From positions 149,149 to 213,148 of the forward strand of contig CAIYTH010000048.1 of assembly GCA_903929135.1 (NCBI GenBank): DNA of 64,000 nucleotides, written 5' to 3'. This document shows positions 28,610-36,710 of the stretch, in pieces; position 1 is the first letter of the stretch; the number at the start of each line of letters is the position of its first letter. The notes beneath the pieces were generated by a model. It saw only the letters and a program-made list of their open reading frames with translations, had not been told where the DNA came from and ran no database searches. A program made the position numbers and the translations under genes. The stretch is from an uncultured Chlorobiales bacterium (GTDB lineage Bacteria > Bacteroidota > Chlorobiia > Chlorobiales > Chlorobiaceae).

Positions 28610-29752
28610 ATGAGCCGGAACATCGAAATCCTGGGCCGCTCCCCCGTTATCCTGCAGCTCAAAGCACTCGCCAGGCAGGTCGCGGTCACCGACGTCACGG
28701 TGCTCATCACCGGTGAAACAGGATCCGGCAAAGAGGTGCTTGCAAGGTTCGTCCATGAACACAGTCGCCGGTCGGCAAAAAGCTTCATACCGGTCAATTG
28801 CGGGGCGATACCGGCGGGCATCATCGAATCGGAGCTGTTCGGACACGAAAGGGGGGCATTCACCGGAGCCGTCCAGTCCAGGAAAGGCTACTTCGAAAGC
28901 GCGGACCACGGATCGATCTTCCTGGATGAAATCGGGGAAACACCCCTCGAAACCCAGGTCAAGCTGCTCCGGATCATCGAGACCGGCGTGTTCCAGCGCG
29001 TCGGCGCCTCCGAGACGATCTCGGCAGATACCAGGATCATCGCGGCCACGAACCGCAACCTGCATCAGGAGGTGGTGGACGGCAATTTCCGCGAAGACCT
29101 CTATTACCGACTGCGCAGCGTCGAACTGCAGTTGCCCGCTCTCAGGGAGCGCGGCAGCGATATCCTGCTTCTGGCGGAACATTTCGTTCACGAGTTCGAA
29201 AGCAAGCACGGCATAACGTTCGAGGGGTTTACCCCCGAGTCGACGGAACTGCTCCTGCGCTACCCCTGGCCCGGTAACGTCCGTGAGCTCAGGAACCTGA
29301 TCGAATCGCTGCTGATCCTCGAGCGGGGCAAACAGATCTCTCCCGACATCCTCGAACGACACCTTGTGCAGCGGAGCAGGAACAAAAGCCTGGTCCACGA
29401 CCCCGTGAGGACGGAAAAGAATGAGCTGAACCTCATCTACGGAAGCCTGATGCAGCTGAGGCAGGAGATCGGGGAGATCCGGCAGATGCTGCAGCAGCTC
29501 CAGCCGACGCGCATAACCGCGCCCCAGTTCCTGCTGCCGGTTCCGGCCGGGCAGGAGCCGCCGGCCCTGGAAAACGACGCTACGCCGCCGAAACCATCCA
29601 TCGAGGAGCAGACGGCGACCCTTGAAGAGCTCGAAAAAAGGAGTATCGACGCAGCCCTCCTGAAATTCGGAGGCAACAAGCGAAAAACCGCCCAGGCACT
29701 CGGCATCAACGAGCGGACGCTCTACAGGAAGATCAAGGAGTACGGATTGTAG
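28610..29752 (+). CDS. Sigma-54-dependent activator lacking an N-terminal sensory domain
   Basis: The 380-residue protein starts directly with the AAA+ domain (residues about 5-240): Walker A GETGSGKE, the sigma-54 contact loop GAFTGA, Walker B SIFLDEIGE, arginine-finger region REDLYYRL. A Gln-rich linker (about 270-320) leads to a Fis-type helix-turn-helix (about 335-378, KRKTAQALGINERTLYRKIK). With no receiver, GAF or PAS domain it resembles PspF-type or constitutively active activators. The target promoters are unknown. It is the second sigma-54 activator in the window. Confidence 0.9.
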   Translation: MSRNIEILGRSPVILQLKALARQVAVTDVTVLITGETGSGKEVLARFVHEHSRRSAKSFIPVNCGAIPAGIIESELFGHERGAFTGAVQSRKGYFESADHGSIFLDEIGETPLETQVKLLRIIETGVFQRVGASETISADTRIIAATNRNLHQEVVDGNFREDLYYRLRSVELQLPALRERGSDILLLAEHFVHEFESKHGITFEGFTPESTELLLRYPWPGNVRELRNLIESLLILERGKQISPDILERHLVQRSRNKSLVHDPVRTEKNELNLIYGSLMQLRQEIGEIRQMLQQLQPTRITAPQFLLPVPAGQEPPALENDATPPKPSIEEQTATLEELEKRSIDAALLKFGGNKRKTAQALGINERTLYRKIKEYGL

Positions 29753-29774
29753 GAACCCAAAGGATCTCTTTATT

Positions 29775-31400
29775 TCACTGCTTCTCTTTTTTCCCGACTG
29801 TCGAAACCAGCCAGAGAAGTCCCGCGATTCCCAGGCAGACCTTTGGGAACAGGTCCGGGTGCAGGGTATACCAGCTCAGGCCGTTTTCGAGGGGCACGTC
29901 GGCCGACAGCACCGAACTCTCCCACCAGGGTGTTTCAGCGATCGTCCGCCCGAAGCGGTCATAGAAGAGCGTCACGCCAGTGTTTGCGCATCGGGCCATC
30001 GACCGCCGGTTCTCGATGCAGCGCAACCGTCCGATGGCTGCATGCTGCCAGGGCCCGTAGGACGTGCCGTACCACCCGTCGTTGGTTACCAGAGTCACCA
30101 GTTGGGCCCCCCTGGCGACGAACTCCGCTACCAGGCCGGGAAAAATGGATTCGTAACAGATGATGTTGGCTATCCTGAACACTCCACCACGGGGGTCCCT
30201 GACCGACAGCACCGCGGCATCCCGCCCCCTGTCCCAGCTCGTGATGCCCGAAAGCGAGAAGCTGAGGTGTTCCAGAATCGGCAGGTACTCGGAGAAGGGA
30301 ACCCGTTCGCCGAAGGGCACCAGCCGCATCTTGTGGTAGATCTGCACGCCGGCATCGCCTGGCTGCAGCAGCATGGAGGCATTGTATGACCTGGACGCTC
30401 CATCCCGGTCATCATCCCTGATGCCGGCCGTAGCATCCGTTGACGCGAGGTCCCGGGGCGCCCGCTCCCTGTCCGGGAAACCGGTCAGCAACGGCGTTTT
30501 CCACTGCTCGACCGAACGTCGCACGGCGCTCATGTAGCCAAGGTTTTCCGTGTCCCGGATGGGGAATGGTATGGCCGTTTCGGGCCACAGCACCAGATCG
30601 GCACGGCCGGCCGAAAGGCTTCTCCCGGTCAGCCGGAACAGGCGGGACATCGTTTCGTCAGGGCCGATCCCGCCCCATTTCTGATGGGGATCGATGTCGG
30701 GCTGCACGAGCAGCACCCTCACGGTACGGGAGCTGTCCTGACGACCGGCGTTACCAAAGAGATACCATGCATAACCGAGCGGAGCAACGATCATCAGCAC
30801 CATGACAGCGGCGATGATCGACGCCGGACGAATGCGGGAGCGCTCCCTGAGAAGCAACAGGGCAAGCACATTGAACGAGACAAGCCAGAAGCTGACTCCC
30901 CATACGCCGGTGATGTCTGCATACTGGACCATCCAGAGGAGGTTCGCCTGCGAATTGCCGAGGGTGAGCCAGCCGAACGAGAGCTCCTGCTGCATGTAGG
31001 CCCATTCCCAGCCTGTCCAGATGAAAGGAAGCGAGAAGAGCGCGTAACGGTAACCTGCCCGTTTCCTTATTAGATAAAAGAGCGTGAAGGGGACCGTCGA
31101 AAAAAGGGACTGCACGAAAATGGTCAGCACCCCTCCGGTGAAGGTAGCAAGGCTGACCCACCAGAGGCTGATCAGGCAGGTGACGAACATGGCCAGCCAG
31201 ACCTTCCTGAAGAATGGAGCGAAACGGGCTTCATGCTCGATCGAGAGCAGAAGCGGGACCAGCCCGACCCACGCCAGGGGTTCGAGGTGGACCGAAGGCC
31301 AGGTAGGAAACGAAATGCCGAGCAGCATTCCGCTCAGGAGTGGCAGGAAAATGCGATGATTACTGGCCGGAGATGCGGCCGAAGGATTGTTCGGGTTCAT
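29775..31400 (-). CDS. lnt: Apolipoprotein N-acyltransferase
   Basis: Lnt adds the third acyl chain to lipoproteins in the inner membrane. The 541-residue protein has 6-8 N-terminal membrane segments and a C-terminal nitrilase-like domain. The triad is Glu in LVLWPETAIPF, Lys in YHKMRLVPFGERVPFSEY and Cys in NIICYESIFPGL; NDGWYGTSYGPWQH is also family-typical. There is a long non-conserved insert around residues 300-345. It is divergent from fmoA with a 229-bp gap. Confidence 0.95.
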   Translation of the reverse strand: MNPNNPSAASPASNHRIFLPLLSGMLLGISFPTWPSVHLEPLAWVGLVPLLLSIEHEARFAPFFRKVWLAMFVTCLISLWWVSLATFTGGVLTIFVQSLFSTVPFTLFYLIRKRAGYRYALFSLPFIWTGWEWAYMQQELSFGWLTLGNSQANLLWMVQYADITGVWGVSFWLVSFNVLALLLLRERSRIRPASIIAAVMVLMIVAPLGYAWYLFGNAGRQDSSRTVRVLLVQPDIDPHQKWGGIGPDETMSRLFRLTGRSLSAGRADLVLWPETAIPFPIRDTENLGYMSAVRRSVEQWKTPLLTGFPDRERAPRDLASTDATAGIRDDDRDGASRSYNASMLLQPGDAGVQIYHKMRLVPFGERVPFSEYLPILEHLSFSLSGITSWDRGRDAAVLSVRDPRGGVFRIANIICYESIFPGLVAEFVARGAQLVTLVTNDGWYGTSYGPWQHAAIGRLRCIENRRSMARCANTGVTLFYDRFGRTIAETPWWESSVLSADVPLENGLSWYTLHPDLFPKVCLGIAGLLWLVSTVGKKEKQ

Positions 31401-31629
31401 GATTCGGCAGGGGCAAAACAGGCTTCCGGGGCTCTTGTCCGGTATTTTCTCTGCAATTTCCCCGTTTCAGGCAGGAAGAGGTCGAAGAGAGCCGGTAAGA
31501 GGCAAAATTTCTTTATTAATTAATATTTATTCTGTAAATTTGTTACAAGCTGTTATTTAACAGGAAGCAACCGAGTGTTTTTCCTGATAATACCATTTTA
31601 AAACGCCACTCAGAAAAAGGAGAATCATT
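31401..31629. promoter_or_regulatory. lnt-fmoA divergent promoter region
   Basis: The fmoA side is markedly AT-rich (31505-31560) and holds the near-palindrome CTGTTATTTAACAG (31550-31563). The fmoA ribosome-binding site AAGGAG is at 31617-31622. I cannot place -35/-10 boxes with confidence. Confidence 0.35.
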
Positions 31630-32730
31630 ATGGCTCTTTTCGGCTCCACCGACACGACAACCGCCCATTCCGATTACGAAATCGTTCTCGAAGGCGGTTC
31701 CAGCTCCTGGGGAAAGGTAAAAGCCCGGGCTAAGGTCAATGTCCCTCCTGCAAGTCCTCTGCTTCCTGCCGACTGTAACGTCAAGATCAATGTGAAACCT
31801 CTGGACCCTGCAAAAGGTTTCGTACGGATCTCGGCTGTGATCGAGTCGATCGTAGACAGCACCAAGAACAAGCTGACCATCGAAGCCGACATCGCCAACG
31901 AGACCAAGGAAAGAAGGATTTCCGTGGGCGAGGGCACCGTGTCCGTGGGCGACTTCAGCCATTCGTTCTCCTTCGAGGGCTCCGTCGTGAACATGTTCTA
32001 CTACAGGTCCGACGCTGTCCGCAGGAACGTTCCGAACCCGATCTACATGCAGGGCCGCCAGTTCCATGACATCCTCATGAAGGTACCCCTCGACAACAAC
32101 GATCTCATCGACACCTGGGAAGGCACCGTGAAAGCCGTCCAGGGCACAGGCGCATTCAACGACTGGATCCGCGATTTCTGGTTCATCGGACCTGCCTTCA
32201 CGGCTCTCAACGAGGGTGGCCAGAGGATCTCGAAGATCGAGGTCAACAGCATCGGCACCCAGAGCGGCGAAAAAGGCCCGGTCGGTGTTTCAAGATGGCG
32301 TTTCTCGCACGGCGGTTCAGGTATGGTCGACTCCATCTCCCGCTGGGCGGAACTCTTCCCGGCTGACAAGCTCAACAGGCCCGCTTCGGTCGAAGCCGGA
32401 TTCCGTTCAGACTCGCAGGGCATCGAAGTCAAGGTCGACGGCGATTTCCCCGGCGTTTCCGTGGATGCAGGCGGCGGTCTCCGCAGGATCCTCAACCACC
32501 CGCTCATCCCGCTGGTTCACCACGGTATGGTCGGCAAGTTCAATGACTTCCGCGTCGATGCCCAGCTGAAGCTCGTGCTTCCGAAAGGTTACAAGGTGCG
32601 CTATGCCGCTCCCCAGGTCCGTTCGCAGAACCTTGAAGAGTATCGCTGGAGCGGTGGTGCTTATGCCCGTTGGGTCGAGCACGTCTGCAAAGGCGGCGTT
32701 GGCCAGTTCGAAATCCTGTACGCACAGTAA
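31630..32730 (+). CDS. fmoA: Fenna-Matthews-Olson bacteriochlorophyll a protein
   Basis: This 366-residue protein is recognisable along its whole length as FMO: MALFGSTDTTTAHSDYEIVL at the start, NPIYMQGRQFHDILMKVPLD, WFIGPAFTALNEGGQRISKI, and VEHVCKGGVGQFEILYAQ at the end. FMO forms a trimer with seven to eight bacteriochlorophyll a per subunit and passes excitation from the chlorosome baseplate to the reaction centre. The known histidine ligands (around residues 110, 145, 290, 297 and 298; see FSHSF, QFHDI, NHPLIPLVHHG) are all kept. It has a strong ribosome-binding site and its own terminator. It marks the genome as Chlorobiaceae or a close relative. Confidence 0.99.
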   Translation: MALFGSTDTTTAHSDYEIVLEGGSSSWGKVKARAKVNVPPASPLLPADCNVKINVKPLDPAKGFVRISAVIESIVDSTKNKLTIEADIANETKERRISVGEGTVSVGDFSHSFSFEGSVVNMFYYRSDAVRRNVPNPIYMQGRQFHDILMKVPLDNNDLIDTWEGTVKAVQGTGAFNDWIRDFWFIGPAFTALNEGGQRISKIEVNSIGTQSGEKGPVGVSRWRFSHGGSGMVDSISRWAELFPADKLNRPASVEAGFRSDSQGIEVKVDGDFPGVSVDAGGGLRRILNHPLIPLVHHGMVGKFNDFRVDAQLKLVLPKGYKVRYAAPQVRSQNLEEYRWSGGAYARWVEHVCKGGVGQFEILYAQ

Positions 32731-32754
32731 TCGACCTCAAAAACCACTACTTGC

Positions 32755-32785
32755 AAAAAGACCGGCACATGCCGGTCTTTTTTTT
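32755..32785 (+). terminator. Rho-independent terminator of fmoA
   Basis: Perfect stem GACCGGCA-CA-TGCCGGTC (32760-32777) preceded by an A-run and followed by eight T. Confidence 0.95.
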
Positions 32786-32822
32786 GTTGAAAAGAAAATG
32801 GAATGAACAAAGAGTAGACGTT

Positions 32823-32907
32823 ATGGACGAAGTGGACGGCATGGACTAATAAAGAACGGGAACCTTCCGGGCTCCCGTTTCTTGTCCATCAGGTCCATAC
32901 CGTCCAT
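32823..32907. repeat. 9-bp-period GTCCAT array, site 2
   Basis: ATGGAC at 32823, GTGGAC at 32832 and ATGGAC at 32841 are followed by a central hairpin (AACGGGA...TCCCGTT). Then GTCCAT occurs at 32884, 32893 and 32902. Both arms have a 9-base period and are inverted relative to each other. It lies between fmoA and the convergent MerR gene. Confidence 0.8.
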
Positions 32908-32914
32908 GTTGTTT

Positions 32915-33346
32915 TTACCCGATGAGCTGCAGGATATCCTCAAGCTCATCCTTGATCTCGCGCAGGAGCATTCGCCGGCGTTCATCGGTAATTCCGAACT
33001 CCTTCTGATCACGGCCTATCTGCTTCTGCAGCTTCAGTATCTCGTTGGTCTTGTGGTCTGCCCCGTCATCCACAACCGCACCCTTGCCGACCATCTGGCT
33101 CGCCTTGTTGAGCTTGTAGCCCTTTTCGTAGACCAGTTCCTTGATGTTCAGCACCATTGCGATGTCGCGGTTCGTATACCTGCGGTTCCCCCGGGTATCC
33201 CTCGCCGGCGCAAGCTCGCTGAAGAACTCTTCCCAGTAGCGCAGCAGATACGCTGGAATACCGGAGATGCGGCTGACCTCTCCGATCGAATAGTAACTCT
33301 TGCTTGACTCGAACGCCATGGCAATGTCCGTTTGGTTTTGTTTCAT
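32915..33346 (-). CDS. MerR-family transcriptional regulator
   Basis: The 143-residue protein has a MerR winged helix (YYSIGEVSRISGIPAYLLRY, W, then RRYTNRDIAMVLNIKELVYE) and a C-terminal helical coiled coil (EILKLQKQIGRDQKEFGITD). It lacks an obvious C-terminal metal or ligand domain. It is divergent from the ABC exporter gene. Several in-frame starts exist (33319, 33346, 33358, and GTG 33370) with no decisive ribosome-binding site. The signal it senses is unknown. Confidence 0.85.
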   Translation of the reverse strand: MKQNQTDIAMAFESSKSYYSIGEVSRISGIPAYLLRYWEEFFSELAPARDTRGNRRYTNRDIAMVLNIKELVYEKGYKLNKASQMVGKGAVVDDGADHKTNEILKLQKQIGRDQKEFGITDERRRMLLREIKDELEDILQLIG

Positions 33347-33385
33347 CTTATTATACATTTCATTCGTCACATCAAAAAAGGACGG

Positions 33386-35146
33386 ATGAAAAATCTGCTT
33401 GCACTGAAACCCTACCTGTTACGTTACAGGAAAACACTCGCATGGGGTGCAGTATGCGTCATTGCCACGAATTTCTTCGCCGTGGCCGCCCCCCGCTTCC
33501 TCGGAGACGCCATCGATATCATGGCCAGGAGCTTCTCGATGGACGAAATCATGAGCAAAGTCGGCCTGTACATTCTTTTTTCCGCATTGAGCGGCATCAC
33601 GCTCTACCTGGTCCGCCAGCTGATCATCGTCACATCGAGGGAAATCGAATACGACCTCAAGAACGACTATTACGCACATCTCCAGACCCTCTCGACGACC
33701 TTCTACGACCGAACCGGCTCCGGCGAGCTGATCTCGAGAGGCACCAACGACCTGAACGCCGTCAGGGATTTCCTCGGCCCTGGCATCATGTATTCGATCA
33801 ACACCCTCTTCAGGCTCCTGTTCGCCATCGGCGCAATGGTCTCCATCTCGCCTTCGCTGACCTTCTTCGCACTTCTTCCCGCGCCGTTCCTCAGCTTTTC
33901 GGTCTACAGGACCGGCCTCTCCATCCAGAAGCGCTCGAAAAGGATCCAGGAGAACTACGCATCGATCACCAATCTCGTCCAGGAAAACATTTCGGGCATC
34001 CGGGTCGTCAGAAACTACAACCGGGAGCTGGTTGAGACCGGACGGTTCGAGGCGCTGAACCGCGAGTATTACGACAACAACCTTGGGCTCGCCAAAATCC
34101 AGGCAGGGTTCATGGCCATCCTGACAGCCCTGACGGCGCTGTCGCTCATTCCGGTCATCTGGGCAGGCGGCCTGAACGTCATGAAGGGCAGCATGACCAT
34201 CGGGGGCATCGCCCAGTTCGTCATCTACGTCACCATGCTCAGCTGGCCGATGATTTCGATCGGCTGGGTCACCAACATCGTCCAGAAAGCGGCTGCGGCC
34301 CAGACTCGCCTGAAAGAGATCTTCGATGCCAGGCCGAACGTCACGGACGAATCGGGCGGGAATCATGGTCCGGCGGATGAACCTCTGAAAGGTACGGTCG
34401 CCTTCGAAGGCATCGGCTTCAGCTATCCGTCGCAGCCGGACAAACGCGTCCTCAGCGATATCTCCTTCACGATCGAGCCGGGCACGAAGGTAGCCATAGT
34501 CGGAGCCACCGGTTCGGGCAAATCGACCCTGATCAACCTTCTTCCCCGCCTTTACGATCCCGGCGAAGGGCGGATCACCATCGGCGGAGCTGACATCAGG
34601 AACGTGCCGCTCGCACGTCTCAGGCGAACCGTCGGTTTCGTGCCGCAGACGAACTTCCTCTTCTCCGACACCATCCGACGCAACATCGATTTCGGAGCCG
34701 GACGCCATGAGACCGGCCCCGACGTTATCGAAGCCAGCCGGATCGCCATGCTTTACGACGACGTCATGGATTTTCCCGAAAAGTTCGACACCATGCTCGG
34801 CGAAAAGGGCATCAACCTTTCGGGAGGTCAGAAGCAACGCGCCTGCATCGCCAGGGCGCTCTGCTGGGACCCGGCTATCCTCGTGCTCGACGACGCGTTG
34901 TCAGCCGTGGATACGGCAACCGAAGCAAGGATTTTCGATGGACTGCTCGAAAAGCTTCCCGACACGACCGTCGTCCTGATCAGCCATCGGATCTCGACCA
35001 TCAGGAACTGCGACCGCATCATCGTGCTCCATGAAGGCCGCATCGCCGAAAGCGGCACCCACGATGAGCTGCTCCGGAACGGGCAGTACTACGCCGACCT
35101 CTACACGCGCCAGCTGCTCGAGGAGGAGATAAGCGCAATCAATTGA
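33386..35146 (+). CDS. ABC exporter, fused membrane and ATPase domains (MsbA/MDR-like)
   Basis: The 586-residue half-transporter has a six-helix membrane domain (residues about 15-310) with the coupling region ENISGIRVVRNYNRE. Its nucleotide-binding domain (about 340-580) has Walker A GATGSGKST, Q-loop FVPQTNFLFSDTI, signature LSGGQKQRACIARAL, Walker B ILVLDDALSAVD and H-loop ISHR. It should act as a homodimer exporting lipids or hydrophobic compounds. The ATG at 33386 has AAGGA just upstream. A 9-bp repeat array follows the stop. Confidence 0.9.
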   Translation: MKNLLALKPYLLRYRKTLAWGAVCVIATNFFAVAAPRFLGDAIDIMARSFSMDEIMSKVGLYILFSALSGITLYLVRQLIIVTSREIEYDLKNDYYAHLQTLSTTFYDRTGSGELISRGTNDLNAVRDFLGPGIMYSINTLFRLLFAIGAMVSISPSLTFFALLPAPFLSFSVYRTGLSIQKRSKRIQENYASITNLVQENISGIRVVRNYNRELVETGRFEALNREYYDNNLGLAKIQAGFMAILTALTALSLIPVIWAGGLNVMKGSMTIGGIAQFVIYVTMLSWPMISIGWVTNIVQKAAAAQTRLKEIFDARPNVTDESGGNHGPADEPLKGTVAFEGIGFSYPSQPDKRVLSDISFTIEPGTKVAIVGATGSGKSTLINLLPRLYDPGEGRITIGGADIRNVPLARLRRTVGFVPQTNFLFSDTIRRNIDFGAGRHETGPDVIEASRIAMLYDDVMDFPEKFDTMLGEKGINLSGGQKQRACIARALCWDPAILVLDDALSAVDTATEARIFDGLLEKLPDTTVVLISHRISTIRNCDRIIVLHEGRIAESGTHDELLRNGQYYADLYTRQLLEEEISAIN

Positions 35147-35159
35147 AGGAAAAGAAAAA

Positions 35160-35270
35160 ATGGACGAATGCAGGTAGATGGACGGCATGGACTTTATGGA
35201 CTGAATGGACAAAGGAACAAGAAGAGGGACCCACCTCTTTTTCTTCGTTCATGTCGTCCATAAAGTCCAT
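35160..35270. repeat. 9-bp-period GTCCAT array, site 3
   Basis: ATGGAC occurs at 35160, 35178, 35187, 35196 and 35205 (35169 degenerate). On the right arm, G(T)TCAT/GTCCAT occurs at 35247, 35256 and 35265. All are in 9-base register, inverted between arms, and lie between the ABC exporter and the convergent radical-SAM gene. Confidence 0.8.
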
Positions 35271-35278
35271 TTCTTGCA

Positions 35279-36697
35279 TTACATTCCCATCTCCTTCAGC
35301 TGCCTGCGGAGGTCGCGGCGCGACAGTCCGTACATGTGCACGTAGAGTGAGTTGAACATCAGCACGGCCGACCGGAGCGTCGGGGCTCTCAGAGCCCGCT
35401 CGACCGCATGGCGCAGCGTGAAAACCCGCGAGGTGAGGCCGGTGTAACTCGGAATGAATTCGTCGAGTGGCATCTGTTTCGGAAGATAGAGCATCTCCTG
35501 GGCCCAGGAGAACCTGAAGGCTTCGTGGTCGTCACGGCATTGCAGCAGCCGCCCTTCGTCCGCGAGCCGGTCGAAGACGCCGGTGCCGGGGATGGGGCGC
35601 AGTAGGTTGATGCCCGGCACATCGATGCCGGTCTCCTCGATGAACTCCTCGATCGTCGCAGCCATGTCGGCGGTATCGCCGTCAAGCCCGTAAATGAAAC
35701 TGCCGTAGACGCAGATGCCCGACTCGCGTATGGCCTTGATGCATCGGGCCTGCCTGGCTGCGGGATTGTGGAATTTATGATGGGCGTGGTTGCTCTCGTC
35801 GGCGAGGCTTTCTATGCCGACCAGCAGGGCGCCGCACCCCGATCGGGCGAAGGTTTCAAGCAAAGCCGGATTTTCACCGAGAGCCGTCGTCGACTGTCCG
35901 ACCCAGCGGATGCCCAGCGGGGCAAGTCGGGTAAACAGCTCTCCCGCATATGCTTCGTCGGCATTGACCGTATCGTCGAGAAAAAAGAAGATTCGCCGGT
36001 CACCTTCGAGAAAACGCTCCACCTCCCGGACGACGGCATCGACCGGACGGTGCCTGAGCCGGTGGCCGTTCATGACGTGCACGCTGCAGAAGTCGCAGCT
36101 GAACGGACAGCCCCGTGTGGTCTGGACCACGTTCGTGGTGAAGTAGCTGCGGATATCGAGCATGGACTTGCCGACAGGGCGCTCAAGCGAAAGGTCGGGA
36201 AAGCTCCCCTGTCGGTACTCGGGCTTCAGTCGCCCTGCCCTGAGGTCCAGGAGCAGATCCTTCCAGAGGTCGTCGGCCTCCCCGATGACCAGAACGTCGG
36301 CATGCTCCCGGCATCGCTCGGGAAACATCGTGACGTAGGGGCCGCCGAGCACCACTTTCGAACCCCCCGCGCGGAACCGGGCGGCCAGTTCGAACGCCGG
36401 ACGGGCCGCACCGGTCTGGACGCCTATGCCGACCAGGTCCCAGTGCCGTTCGAGGGGAAGCCGATCGAACCTGAGGTCGCAGAACTCCTGCCGCACTCCC
36501 GGCACCTCCACAGAGGCAAGTATCATGAGCGACAGGGGGGGGATGGCGAACTGCGCCCGCTTGATCACGCCGCTCAGGGTGCGGTCCTTCAACAGCGACA
36601 GAAGCCCTTTCGAGGCGCCTGCATCGAGTGAGGCTGCGCCGTCCACGCCGCTCGACGCCTGGACGAACACGAGTAGCACCGAGTATGTTTTTTCCAT
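35279..36697 (-). CDS. B12-binding-domain radical SAM enzyme (BchE/BchQ/BchR-like superfamily)
   Basis: The 472-residue protein has an N-terminal cobalamin-type Rossmann domain (residues about 50-150, ILASVEVPGV..., LVGIGVQTGAARPAFELA, KVVLGGPYVTMFPE). The radical-SAM 4Fe-4S motif is CPFSCDFC (CxxxCxxC) near residue 190. In green sulfur bacteria this superfamily includes BchE and the bacteriochlorophyll C-8/C-12 methyltransferases BchQ and BchR; hopanoid- and P-methylases also look like this. I cannot tell which. The start at 36697 places MEKTYSVLL at the beginning. It follows mutS by 13 bp and is probably cotranscribed. Confidence 0.85.
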   Translation of the reverse strand: MEKTYSVLLVFVQASSGVDGAASLDAGASKGLLSLLKDRTLSGVIKRAQFAIPPLSLMILASVEVPGVRQEFCDLRFDRLPLERHWDLVGIGVQTGAARPAFELAARFRAGGSKVVLGGPYVTMFPERCREHADVLVIGEADDLWKDLLLDLRAGRLKPEYRQGSFPDLSLERPVGKSMLDIRSYFTTNVVQTTRGCPFSCDFCSVHVMNGHRLRHRPVDAVVREVERFLEGDRRIFFFLDDTVNADEAYAGELFTRLAPLGIRWVGQSTTALGENPALLETFARSGCGALLVGIESLADESNHAHHKFHNPAARQARCIKAIRESGICVYGSFIYGLDGDTADMAATIEEFIEETGIDVPGINLLRPIPGTGVFDRLADEGRLLQCRDDHEAFRFSWAQEMLYLPKQMPLDEFIPSYTGLTSRVFTLRHAVERALRAPTLRSAVLMFNSLYVHMYGLSRRDLRRQLKEMGM

Positions 36698-36710
36698 GGA
36701 GGTCACGGTA

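Noticed and set aside
33419..34837. 472-residue minus-strand ORF antisense to the ABC exporter
   Set aside because: Asp/Arg/Gly-rich shadow frame; the sense frame holds all ABC motifs.
20113..35270. GTCCAT arrays as CRISPR
   Set aside because: The unit is 9 bp with 3-bp variable spacers and inverted arms; there are no 25-40-bp repeats and no cas genes.
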